Shown piece after piece: positions 34,705 to 43,134 of a stretch of 55,366 bases of DNA. Each line of letters opens with the position of its first letter. Positions within the stretch are counted from its first letter, which is position 1. Both the position numbers and the translations under genes were made by a program. The DNA is from Hyphomonas sp. (GTDB lineage: Bacteria > Pseudomonadota > Alphaproteobacteria > Caulobacterales > Hyphomonadaceae), in NCBI GenBank assembly GCA_013791775.1, contig VMTE01000004.1, positions 1 to 55,366 on the forward strand. The letters run 5' to 3'. The notes beneath the pieces are model-generated. The model was not told where the DNA came from. It did not search any database and worked only from the letters and a program-made list of their open reading frames with translations.

Positions 34705-37164
34705 GTGCGTTATTTTAACACGCTGTCTAAGACAACTGCTTCGGTATCTTTGGCGGCATTGCTGCTCGCCGCAGGTGCTCATGCACAAGTTGAAGTGGAC
34801 GAGCAGGGTACTACATCGACAACCGAAAACGCGGAGACCACACGTCGTCTGGGCGCAATTACAGTTACGGCGCAAAAGCGCGAGCAAAGTCTGCAAGATG
34901 TGCCGATCGTTGTGACGGCTTTGTCCGGTGAACTTCTCAGTGATGCAGGCGTTAAGGATATTAAAGATCTGACGGTCGTTACGCCCGGCCTGCTTGTGAC
35001 TTCCTCGTCAAAGCAAGCAAATACGACGGCCCGTATTCGCGGCATTGGCACGGTGGGAGACAATCCAGGTCTCGAAAGTTCCGTCGGCGTCGTTATCGAT
35101 GGGGTTCCGCGCGCCAGGAATGGCGTTTCCTTTGGCGATCTCGGCGAAATCGAGCGAATCGAAGTGCTAAAAGGGCCGCAAGGCACCTTGTTTGGCAAGT
35201 CGACTTCTGCGGGCGTTATAAATATCATTACCAAGAAACCGTCTGACGAGCTTGAGTCTATCTTCGAGGTCGGGATCGGCAACGAAGGCTTCCTTCGCAC
35301 CTCTGCAGAAGTTACCGGACCGCTTTCTGAAACAGTGAGCGGTCGCCTTTTTGGGGTCTATGAGGAGCGCGGCGGTCTTCTCGACGTAAAGACGGGCAAT
35401 GGTCCGCGTACCGAAGACGAAACAAGTCAGTATGACTTCTACTCCTTCCGAGGCCAGCTTCTTTTTGAGCCTTCGGGCGACCTCGAAATCCTTCTCTCGG
35501 CTGACTATACTGACCGGGAAGAAGATTGTTGCATGGGTGACTATATAGCGGTGGACCCGGCCAGAGGCCCGCTGGTTACGCTGTTGGCCGGCGGCGATGG
35601 TGCTTCTGCTTTCCCGATCGATCCGTTCGATCGCGTCGCCTTTGCGAGCCGCGACGCCACGCAGACGACCGAAGACTGGGGCGTCTCAGCCAATATCAAG
35701 TGGCAGACCGGATTCGGTGAACTGACATCCATCACATCGTATCGCGACTGGGAAAATGGCTCGGGTCAAGATTCTGATTTCAGCGCGGCCGATATTTGGT
35801 ATCGTGATGATGAAACTTCCGTGGATGCTTTTGCGACTTTCAGCCAGGAGTTGCGGCTCGCAGGTGCCACCGACAACATTGACTGGCAGGTGGGTGTCTT
35901 CTATGCCAATGAGACTCTAGACCGCACAGATTTCCTCACTTACGGCAATGATTACTTTTTCTACTTTCAGCAATTGCTGCTCGGTGCGAGCGGTGGTGCG
36001 TTCAATCTCGCTGCGCTGCCCGGTAACATTTACACGGCTGAGGCCAATGCAACTGCGGACGTTTATGAACAATCTGCGGACTCATACGCCATTTTTACGA
36101 ACAACACGTTCAGCTTGACCGATCAGTTCGACCTGACCGTCGGCCTTCGTTATACGATCGATGAGAAGACGCTGGAATCCAATTTTGATGGCAATGCAGG
36201 TAGCTGTACCACAGCCTTGACTGTATTTGGGGCTGCAGGGGGGTTGACCCCAACGCTTTGTTTGCCTTGGACGAACGACAACTTCGTCGGTGTGAGATCC
36301 ACGCAGGATCGCTCTGATGACGATTTGTCAGGTACAGTGAAGGGGGCATATCGGGTCAATGAAAATCTGATGTCTTACGCGTCCTATTCGCGCGGTTACA
36401 AGGCCGGTGGTTTCAACCTTGACCGCAGCCAGTTTGGCCCCTCAGATCCCACACCGTTTCAACCGAACCTGGATACCGGTTTCGATCCCGAAACGGTGGA
36501 TGCGTATGAGGTCGGCTTCAAGACCAACAATGCGGCAAATAGCTTGTTCTTCAATGGTGCGATATTCTATCAGGAATATAGCGACTTTCAGCTCAACACG
36601 TTCACCGGTACGAGCTTCATCGTGACATCCGTGCCCGGTGTGATTTCCAAGGGCGCTGAGTTCGATATCCGATATCTGCCTGAACAGCTTGAAGGACTGA
36701 CGCTTCAGGGCGGCCTCGTCTATGCGGAAACTCAGTATGACGATTTCGAAGCGGTAGACTTTTTTGCCCCGCCGCGTCTGCCGGGAAGCACGATTTCGTT
36801 CGCGCCCCGCTGGTCCGGAACGTTGGCCGCAACTTATGAGACCCCGTTTATCAGCAACTGGGACGCTCGATTCAACGTGTCGAGCCGTTTCACTTCACGG
36901 TATAATACAGGGTCGAACCTCGATCCGCTCAAGGAAGTTGACGATTTGGTTGTGGTCAATGCGAGGATGGCATTCTATAGTGACAATTCACCGTTTGAGT
37001 TGGAGGTTTGGGCGCAGAACCTGTTTGACGAGGACTATTACGAGTTGGCTTTCGATACGCCCCTCCAGGGCAATGCTGCCACTCAAACAGCGCCTGGAAC
37101 AGCTGTTGGTGCTTTCCTATCGCAACCCCTGACCTTTGGCGCAACCGCGCGTGTTCGGTTTTAG
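34705..37164 (+). CDS. TonB-dependent outer-membrane receptor (2)
   Basis: An 819-residue receptor with a signal peptide (SLAALLLAAGAHAQ), a TonB-box-like GAITVTAQKREQSLQDVPI, a plug (IEVLKGPQGTLFGKSTSAGVINIITKKP) and a barrel ending TARVRF. It is of the long-chain-organic-type receptors common in sphingomonads and hyphomonads. The ligand is not predictable. The GTG start has AAGGAGG seven bases upstream. It stands alone between IS relics. It differs from the 3.9-kb receptor in sequence and lacks the ATTATCGATAAT operators. Confidence 0.9.
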   Translation: MRYFNTLSKTTASVSLAALLLAAGAHAQVEVDEQGTTSTTENAETTRRLGAITVTAQKREQSLQDVPIVVTALSGELLSDAGVKDIKDLTVVTPGLLVTSSSKQANTTARIRGIGTVGDNPGLESSVGVVIDGVPRARNGVSFGDLGEIERIEVLKGPQGTLFGKSTSAGVINIITKKPSDELESIFEVGIGNEGFLRTSAEVTGPLSETVSGRLFGVYEERGGLLDVKTGNGPRTEDETSQYDFYSFRGQLLFEPSGDLEILLSADYTDREEDCCMGDYIAVDPARGPLVTLLAGGDGASAFPIDPFDRVAFASRDATQTTEDWGVSANIKWQTGFGELTSITSYRDWENGSGQDSDFSAADIWYRDDETSVDAFATFSQELRLAGATDNIDWQVGVFYANETLDRTDFLTYGNDYFFYFQQLLLGASGGAFNLAALPGNIYTAEANATADVYEQSADSYAIFTNNTFSLTDQFDLTVGLRYTIDEKTLESNFDGNAGSCTTALTVFGAAGGLTPTLCLPWTNDNFVGVRSTQDRSDDDLSGTVKGAYRVNENLMSYASYSRGYKAGGFNLDRSQFGPSDPTPFQPNLDTGFDPETVDAYEVGFKTNNAANSLFFNGAIFYQEYSDFQLNTFTGTSFIVTSVPGVISKGAEFDIRYLPEQLEGLTLQGGLVYAETQYDDFEAVDFFAPPRLPGSTISFAPRWSGTLAATYETPFISNWDARFNVSSRFTSRYNTGSNLDPLKEVDDLVVVNARMAFYSDNSPFELEVWAQNLFDEDYYELAFDTPLQGNAATQTAPGTAVGAFLSQPLTFGATARVRF

Positions 37165-37182
37165 CGCATTTTCTGGCATTGT

Positions 37183-37327
37183 GAGCTTAAGTTGACTTGA
37201 GGAGGCCAAGTATAAGGGCCAATATTTTTGGAGTGTGGGAACGCGAACCTAGAGCCGTTGCTTGCGGAGTAGTTGCTGTATGTTGCAGCGCTCCGCAAGC
37301 TATTGCCCCAGATGTTATTGGGCCAGC
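37183..37327 (+). repeat. Diverged ~145-bp direct repeat, copy A
   Basis: It shares blocks such as TAAGGGCCAAT, GGGAACGCGAA and GCAGCGCTCCGCAAGCTATTG, in order, with 44919-45066 in the same orientation. The two copies lie on either side of the IS relics and the tetR-RND module. Identity is partial (estimated by eye at roughly three quarters). The nature of the repeat is unknown. Confidence 0.6.
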
Positions 37328-37529
37328 GTCGTGCGCCCTCGGCACGAGATGGACCTGCGCTGACCTGATCATTGAATTTGCGTCCTGAGGAGATCGGCGG
37401 CTCGGCTGTTTGACGCTTGCCGGTGGGTGGGTTAGCGACGTTACGTCTGAAGTGCTAACGTCATCAACTGCCTCTAACTTGCTTAGATCTTCCAGGTTTT
37501 GATTATTGGATTTGAAGCATCGCGCTTTC
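37328..37529. other. Non-coding stretch downstream of copy A
   Basis: No recognisable gene or signal. It lies between the repeat and the IS630 remnant. Confidence 0.4.
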
Positions 37530-37652
37530 ATTTGGATGCATAGCCCGCCGCTTTGAAGAAGTTCCAGCACTCAGTTGGTGTGGATAGCTTGTACATATTG
37601 CCGATTGCGTCGTTGAGATCCTTGAAGGTTCGGGCGGCGCCAGAGCACGGAT
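37530..37652 (-). pseudogene. IS630-family transposase C-terminal fragment
   Basis: Leftward reading gives ARTFKDLNDAIGNMYKLS and TPTECWNFFKAAGYASK then stop. This resembles the C-terminal tail of IS630-type transposases. Everything upstream is replaced by the IS66 relic, whose right end abuts at 37653. Confidence 0.6.
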
Positions 37653-38052
37653 GTAAGCGTCCGGCCAACGACGCGGTCAGCTACGATTGGCTTTGTGGAT
37701 GTCGATGAGTTTTCTGAGGTTCTCGGCACCGAACGCGGAGAACGCAACCGTTCCGTCTTTGCCGAGTGGCTGGCCGTAGACCCGGATGGCACCGTCTTCG
37801 GGTTCCATTTCGTCGATGCTGTCGAACAACCAGTCTTCATCTTCGCCCAGTTCGGCGGCGACATGGGCAAGTGTCCAGATGGACGAGATCTTGTTCAGAT
37901 GCATGCACCAACCTCCTCGACTCGTGTCCAGTTCCACGGCAGGAGATCGCTGAGGCGCGCTGCGGGGTGGGATGCGATGCTCGGGCGAGAACGTCGGCGA
38001 GCCAGGCCTGCGGATCGACATCGTTGAGCTTGGCCGTCTGCAGGAGGGTATC
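37653..38052 (-). mobile_element. IS66 relic: right end, passenger gene and tnpC 3' end
   Basis: A terminal repeat GTAAGCGTCCGGCC starts at 37653. Reading leftward, the tnpC tail TLLQTAKLNDVDPQAWLADVL is followed by a one-base deletion and then the 75-codon passenger gene. The element is cut off near 38052, just before the tetR 3' end. It is related to IS66 element 1. Confidence 0.75.
37677..37904 (-). CDS. Small acidic IS66 passenger protein (copy 2)
   Basis: 75 residues, closely similar to the 28.2-kb copy (HVAAELGEDEDWLFDSIDEMEPEDG, ending DIHKANRS). Its ATG has a strong GAGGAGG upstream, inside the tnpC tail. The frame stays open although the surrounding element is degraded. Confidence 0.6.
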   Translation of the reverse strand: MHLNKISSIWTLAHVAAELGEDEDWLFDSIDEMEPEDGAIRVYGQPLGKDGTVAFSAFGAENLRKLIDIHKANRS

Positions 38053-38070
38053 GACCGGCTCAGCCGGCGG

Positions 38071-38685
38071 TCAGGCCGGGATCTGTGGCGGCTTGATAAT
38101 CTTGCGCAGGATGGGAACGATCGTGTCCATCATGGCGCCGCGTTCCTGTTCGGGATGACGCACGGCTCTGGTATGCAGGCCCCCGAAGATCGTAAACAGC
38201 AATTCGGTCTTCACTTCAGGACTGTCTACACCGAACCGGGTCAGCATGGAGCAAAATCGCACCCGCATGTTGAGATCATGTTCATGTAGAATCTGCGCGA
38301 CCTTTGGATTGCGCTGCGCCTCTGCGAGGGTTTCAAAGCTGAGAACCGTCCTGAATATCTCGGTCTCATACAGGATGTGCTCCGAAACTTTCTGGAGCAG
38401 CGCATCCGCAAGCTCGCCTGGCGTCGCTGTCTCCAGTTCGATCAGCCTGGCCATCTGGCGATCCAGCTCCCGGCGGATGACTGCCTCGATCAGGGCCTCC
38501 TTGTTCTCCACGTAATGGTAGAGATGTCCTACGCTCATCTCGCAGGACTGCGCGATTTTTGAAATGCCCGCGCCGTGGAAGCCGCTGACCGCGAAGCATT
38601 GTTCTGCGGCAATCAGGATCTGTTCCCAACGCTCTGCGCGCTTCTTGCCCGGCTTCATCGTGGCTTCTTCGTCCGTACTATTCAT
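38071..38685 (-). CDS. TetR-family transcriptional repressor
   Basis: A 204-residue regulator with an N-terminal TetR helix-turn-helix (ERWEQILIAAEQCFAVSGFHGAGISKIAQSCEMSVGHLYHYVENKEALI) and a ligand-binding C-terminal domain. It is divergent from the RND operon. GGGAAGG seven bases before ATG 38685 supports this start. A 22-bp near-palindrome in the shared intergenic region is its probable operator. By analogy with AcrR/TtgR it would release DNA on binding a pump substrate. Confidence 0.9.
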   Translation of the reverse strand: MNSTDEEATMKPGKKRAERWEQILIAAEQCFAVSGFHGAGISKIAQSCEMSVGHLYHYVENKEALIEAVIRRELDRQMARLIELETATPGELADALLQKVSEHILYETEIFRTVLSFETLAEAQRNPKVAQILHEHDLNMRVRFCSMLTRFGVDSPEVKTELLFTIFGGLHTRAVRHPEQERGAMMDTIVPILRKIIKPPQIPA

Positions 38686-38700
38686 TCTTGACCTTCCCTA

Positions 38701-38743
38701 TTGACATTGTGCGTTGCAGCAATAGATAGAGCGCTCATTCTAT
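38701..38743. promoter_or_regulatory. RND operon promoter and TetR operator candidate
   Basis: TTGACA at 38701-38706 is a consensus -35. The near-palindrome ATAGA-N2-GAGCGCTC-N2-TCTAT spans 38722-38743, covering the expected -10 position (TAGATA or AGATAG). 18 of 22 positions are symmetrical. This fits repression by the divergent TetR protein. Confidence 0.65.
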
Positions 38744-38786
38744 ATTTGCAAGCCGGTTCCTCCGGCAAACCTTACAGGACCGTAAT

Positions 38787-39974
38787 ATGAACCGGCTGAA
38801 CAGTCTTCAATGGGCTCTGGCAAGTGCATCCGCCCTTGTTCTGGCGGCCTGCTCGCCCGCCACTGCGGCGCAATCTGGGGCCCCGCAAGGGCCGCCGTCC
38901 GTCCAGACCCTGACAGTCCAGCTCACGACGGTCCCGAATGCGATCGATCTGTCGGGCCGGGCGCGGGCCTTCGCCGAGGCCGAAATCCGGCCGCAGGTGA
39001 CCGGCATCGTCGCCGAGCGCCTCTTCACGGAGGGCGAGGCCGTGAAGAAAGGGCAGGCGCTCTACCGGCTGGATGCCTCGGAATACGCCTCGGCCGTGGA
39101 AAGCGCCAAAGCCTCGCTGATGCGGGCCGAGGCCGCGGCCGGTTCAGCCCGCACCACGGCAGCGCGCTATGAGCGCCTCGCGGCGATCAATGCGGTCAGC
39201 CAGCAGGAGTACGAACAGGCCAACGCCGAAGCCAAGCAGGCCGAAGCCGACATCGCGCTGCAGCGCGCCCAGCTCAACCGCGCCCAGATCGATCTTGGCC
39301 GCACACGCATCACCGCGCCGATCTCGGGCCAGATCGGACGGTCGGATGTAACCGCCGGCGCGCTGGTGACCCAGAACCAGGCAAATGCTATGGCGACCGT
39401 CGTGCAACTCGACCCGATCAACATTGACCTGACCGCATCGGCTGTCCGCCTGCTGAGCATCCGCCAGCAGATCGCCTCGGGCAAGATCGCCACCGTGGAC
39501 GGCACCATTCCGGTGACCGTCCTGTTCGAAGACGGCACCGCCTACGCGCATCCCGGCCGGTTGGAATTCAGCGAAGTGAGTGTCGACGAAGCCGCCGGCA
39601 CAGTGGCCGTGCGCGTTGTTGTTCCGAACCCGGACGGCTTGCTGTTGCCGGGCATGTTCCTGCGCGCAAGTTTCTCGGCGGGCGCCTTTGAGAACGTCGT
39701 GACGGTGCCGCAATCGCTGGTATCGCGCACGGCAAAGGGCGAGCCGACCGTGCTGGTTGTCGCAGATGACAACACAGTGGAACGCCGCGTTGTGACCGTG
39801 GACGGCCAGTCCGGCAATGCCTGGATCGTGTCGAGCGGGCTCGCCGCCGGCGACAAGATCATCACATCCAATCTCCAATCCATCGAAACCGGCATGACCG
39901 TCACTACGGTTCCGGCCAGTGAAAGCGCCGAAGGGACACCTGCCAATGCGGGCGCCCGCGGCGGAATCCAATAG
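38787..39974 (+). CDS. RND efflux periplasmic adaptor (MFP, AcrA/MexA-like lipoprotein)
   Basis: A 395-residue membrane fusion protein with a lipoprotein signal (ALVLAACSP), a biotinyl-lipoyl half (EIRPQVTGIVAERLFTEGEAVKKGQALYRLD), an alpha-helical hairpin (about 105-170), the second lipoyl half (TRITAPISGQIGRSDVTAGALV), and the beta-barrel and membrane-proximal domains. It links the inner-membrane pump to the outer channel. It is first of the operon; the RND pump gene follows after 16 bp. AGGA precedes the ATG. Confidence 0.92.
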   Translation: MNRLNSLQWALASASALVLAACSPATAAQSGAPQGPPSVQTLTVQLTTVPNAIDLSGRARAFAEAEIRPQVTGIVAERLFTEGEAVKKGQALYRLDASEYASAVESAKASLMRAEAAAGSARTTAARYERLAAINAVSQQEYEQANAEAKQAEADIALQRAQLNRAQIDLGRTRITAPISGQIGRSDVTAGALVTQNQANAMATVVQLDPINIDLTASAVRLLSIRQQIASGKIATVDGTIPVTVLFEDGTAYAHPGRLEFSEVSVDEAAGTVAVRVVVPNPDGLLLPGMFLRASFSAGAFENVVTVPQSLVSRTAKGEPTVLVVADDNTVERRVVTVDGQSGNAWIVSSGLAAGDKIITSNLQSIETGMTVTTVPASESAEGTPANAGARGGIQ

Positions 39975-39990
39975 GAACCGGTAACCCCTG

Positions 39991-42900
39991 ATGGCCAGAT
40001 TCTTCATTGATCGCCCCGTCTTTGCCTGGGTGATTGCGATCATCATCATGCTCGTCGGCGCCCTCGCGCTTCGCAGTTTGCCCGTTTCTCAGTACCCGGA
40101 CGTTGCGCCGCCAACGATCAGCATCAACGCCAGCTATCCCGGTGCCTCTGCCAAGGCAGTGGAAGATTCCGTCACGCAGGTCATCGAGCAGCAGCTCACC
40201 GGCCTCGACGGGCTGGATTATGTCTCCTCGACGTCCAGCTCGGACGGGTCCAGCAGCATCACCCTGACCTTCCGGCCGGGGACGAACCCGGACGTTGCCC
40301 AGGTTCAGGTTCAGAACAAACTCTCGCTCGCGACGCCGTTCCTTCCAACTGACGTCCAGCGCCAGGGCGTTACGGTCAGCAAGGCTGGCACCGGATATCT
40401 GCTCATCACGGCGCTCTATTCTCCGAACGGGACGTTGGATCAGACCGACATCGGCGACTATATCAGATCCAACATCTATGATGTTGTCAGCCGTACCGAA
40501 GGCGTCGGCAGTGTTAGAGCGTTCGGGTCGCAATATGCGATGCGGGTCTGGCTTGATCCGAAAAAGCTGGTCCAGTTCCGGCTCACGCCGAATGATGTGG
40601 TCCAGGCAATCCGTGCACAGAATTCGCAGGTCACAGCCGGCGCGCTTGGCGGGACGCCATCAGTGGAAGGTCAGGAAATCAACCTGACCATCACGCTCCA
40701 GTCCCTACTTTCGACGCCGGAGGATTTCGAGCAGCTGCTGATCAGCACCACGGCCGAAGGGGGCTCGGTCCGCCTGTCGGACGTGGGCCGCGTCGAGATG
40801 GGCGCTGAAAACTACGCTTTCAATTCCAAGTTCAACGGCATGAATGCCTCCGGCTTTGCCGTCTCGCTCGCGACGGGCGCCAATGCGCTGGATACGGCAG
40901 AGCGCGTAAAGGCTGAAGTGGAGCGGCTGTCGCAGCAGTTTCCCGATGACCTAGAATACGCCTTTCCGATTGATGCAACCCCGTTCATCAAGACATCGAT
41001 TGAATCAGTCGAGCACACGCTGATTGAGGCCATCGTCCTCGTTTTCATCGTGATCTTCATTTTCCTGCAGAACCTGCGCGCCGCAGTCATTCCGATGATT
41101 GCTGTGCCGATCGTGTTGCTGGGCACATTCGGCGTCCTGCTTCTGTTCGGCATGTCCATCAACACGCTGACCATGTTCGCGATGGTGCTCGCGATCGGCC
41201 TTCTGGTCGACGATGCGATCGTCGTGGTCGAGAATGTGGAGCGTTTGATCAAAGAGGAAGGCCTCTCGCCACGCGATGCCACCATCAAGTCCATGCAGCA
41301 GATCACCGGCGCGCTGGTTGGCATCGCCGTCGTCCTGTCGGCGGTGTTCATCCCGATGGCCTTCTTCCCGGGCTCGGCCGGCGTCATCTACCGCCAGTTC
41401 TCGGTCACCATCGTCTCCGCGATGGCCCTCTCCGTGCTGGTTGCGATCGTCCTGTCGCCGACCCTGTGCGCCGCGCTTCTGAAACCCGCTCACGGCGCGA
41501 GCACCAGTCATGGTATGCTCGGCGCCCCGGCCCGCATCTTCAATCACGGCTTCGACCGGATGGTCGTCGGCTATGAGAACACCGTCGCGCGGATCCTGCG
41601 CCGCAAGTGGATCATGATGGTTGTGGCAGGGCTGATCGTTCTGGTGACTGCATTCGGCTTCACGCGGCTTCCGGGCTCGTTCCTGCCGGATGAGGATCAG
41701 GGCAACTATTTCACGCTCGTCCAGCTGCCGGAGAATGCCAGCCTCGAGAGAACCTCGGCTGTGATGAACGACGTCGTCACCTATTATCAGACGAGTGAAG
41801 CGGACAATGTACAGGGCATCTTCTCGCTCGCCGGCTTCAGCTTCGCCGGGCAGGGGCAGAATAACGGCATCGTGTTCGCCTCGCTCAAGGATTGGTCCGA
41901 GCGTCCCGGGCAGGAAAACTCTGTTTCCGCCATAACCAACCGTGCCTTCGGCGCCTTCAGCCAGAACCCGGACGCCCGGATCTTCGCAATCGCGCCGCCG
42001 CCCATCCGCGAACTTGGCAACGCCAACGGCTTCGACATGTACATCCAGAACACGTCCGGCCTCTCGCAGGAAGAGTTCATCGCGGCGCGCAACGCGGCGC
42101 TTGGCATGGCATCACAGAACCCTGCGCTCACCGGCGTGCGCCCGAACGGTCTGGAAGATGGCCCGCAATTCCGGATCAAACTCGACTATCAGAAAGCCCA
42201 GGCCCTTGGCGTGTCCACCTCGGATGCGACCAGCCTGCTCTCGGTCGCATTCGGCGGCACCTATGTGAACGACTTCATCGACCGTGGGCGGATCAAGCGC
42301 GTTTACGTGCAAGGGGAAGCTGGCAGCCGGATGCAGCCGGATGATATCTCCGACTGGCAGGTGCGCAACGATCAGGGCGGCATGACTCCGCTGGAAGAGA
42401 TCACCAACACGTCCTGGGAATTCGGATCGCCGCAGCTGCAGCGCTTCAACGGGATTCCGGCGCTCAACATTCAGGGCAACGCGGCGCCTGGCCAGAGTTC
42501 CGGTGTCGCGATGGCGGAAATGGAGAACATCATCGAGGCTCTGCCGCAGGGCTTGTCTTACGAATGGAGCGGGCTTAGTCGGCAGGAGCGCAGCTCGGGC
42601 AACCTCGCGCCGGTGCTCTACACCATCTCGATCCTGTTCGTATTCCTGTGTCTCGCCGCCCTTTATGAAAGCTGGACCATTCCGGTGGCCGTGCTCCTGA
42701 TTGCACCGATTGGCATCGCCGGCGCGGTCGTCGCCGCACATTTCCGCGGACTGTCCAACGACATCTTCTTCCAGGTCGGCCTGCTGACGACGGTGGGGCT
42801 GGCTTCCAAGAACGCCATCCTGATCGTCGAGTTCGCAAAGCTGCTGGAGAAGCAGGGAAAGGACCTGATCACGGCGACGATGGAGGCCGTCCGGCAGCGC

Positions 42901-43134
42901 ATCCGGCCCATCCTGATGACCTCTCTCGCTTTCGGGTTCGGCGTGCTTCCGCTGGCACTGAGTTCCGGCGCCGGCGCCAGCGGCCGCATCGCGATCGGCA
43001 CGATCGTCCTCGGCGGCGTCGGCTCTGCCATGCTGTTCAGCCTCTTGTTTTCACCCCTGTTCTACGTGGTCGTCCGTAAGCTGACGACCCGCAAACCCAA
43101 GACCCTTGTTCCTGCCGGAGATCCCGCAGAATGA
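39991..43134 (+). CDS. RND multidrug efflux transporter (HAE1 family, AcrB/MexB-like)
   Basis: A 1047-residue pump of full length with the usual 12 membrane helices and two large periplasmic loops. The N-terminus is FIDRPVFAWVIAIIIMLVGALALRSLPVSQYPDVAPP. The proton-relay aspartates are in AIGLLVDDAIVVVENV (near 407) and the partner Lys in GLASKNAILIVEFAKL. It exports hydrophobic compounds using the proton gradient. Its stop overlaps the outer-membrane channel gene (ATGA). Organic substrates or toxic intermediates of the catabolic cluster are plausible cargo (inference). Confidence 0.95.
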   Translation: MARFFIDRPVFAWVIAIIIMLVGALALRSLPVSQYPDVAPPTISINASYPGASAKAVEDSVTQVIEQQLTGLDGLDYVSSTSSSDGSSSITLTFRPGTNPDVAQVQVQNKLSLATPFLPTDVQRQGVTVSKAGTGYLLITALYSPNGTLDQTDIGDYIRSNIYDVVSRTEGVGSVRAFGSQYAMRVWLDPKKLVQFRLTPNDVVQAIRAQNSQVTAGALGGTPSVEGQEINLTITLQSLLSTPEDFEQLLISTTAEGGSVRLSDVGRVEMGAENYAFNSKFNGMNASGFAVSLATGANALDTAERVKAEVERLSQQFPDDLEYAFPIDATPFIKTSIESVEHTLIEAIVLVFIVIFIFLQNLRAAVIPMIAVPIVLLGTFGVLLLFGMSINTLTMFAMVLAIGLLVDDAIVVVENVERLIKEEGLSPRDATIKSMQQITGALVGIAVVLSAVFIPMAFFPGSAGVIYRQFSVTIVSAMALSVLVAIVLSPTLCAALLKPAHGASTSHGMLGAPARIFNHGFDRMVVGYENTVARILRRKWIMMVVAGLIVLVTAFGFTRLPGSFLPDEDQGNYFTLVQLPENASLERTSAVMNDVVTYYQTSEADNVQGIFSLAGFSFAGQGQNNGIVFASLKDWSERPGQENSVSAITNRAFGAFSQNPDARIFAIAPPPIRELGNANGFDMYIQNTSGLSQEEFIAARNAALGMASQNPALTGVRPNGLEDGPQFRIKLDYQKAQALGVSTSDATSLLSVAFGGTYVNDFIDRGRIKRVYVQGEAGSRMQPDDISDWQVRNDQGGMTPLEEITNTSWEFGSPQLQRFNGIPALNIQGNAAPGQSSGVAMAEMENIIEALPQGLSYEWSGLSRQERSSGNLAPVLYTISILFVFLCLAALYESWTIPVAVLLIAPIGIAGAVVAAHFRGLSNDIFFQVGLLTTVGLASKNAILIVEFAKLLEKQGKDLITATMEAVRQRIRPILMTSLAFGFGVLPLALSSGAGASGRIAIGTIVLGGVGSAMLFSLLFSPLFYVVVRKLTTRKPKTLVPAGDPAE

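Noticed and set aside
39144-40049. Minus-strand ORF of 301 codons opposite the RND adaptor
   Set aside because: Low-complexity Arg/Gly/His-rich translation typical of an antisense frame; the plus-strand adaptor is certain.
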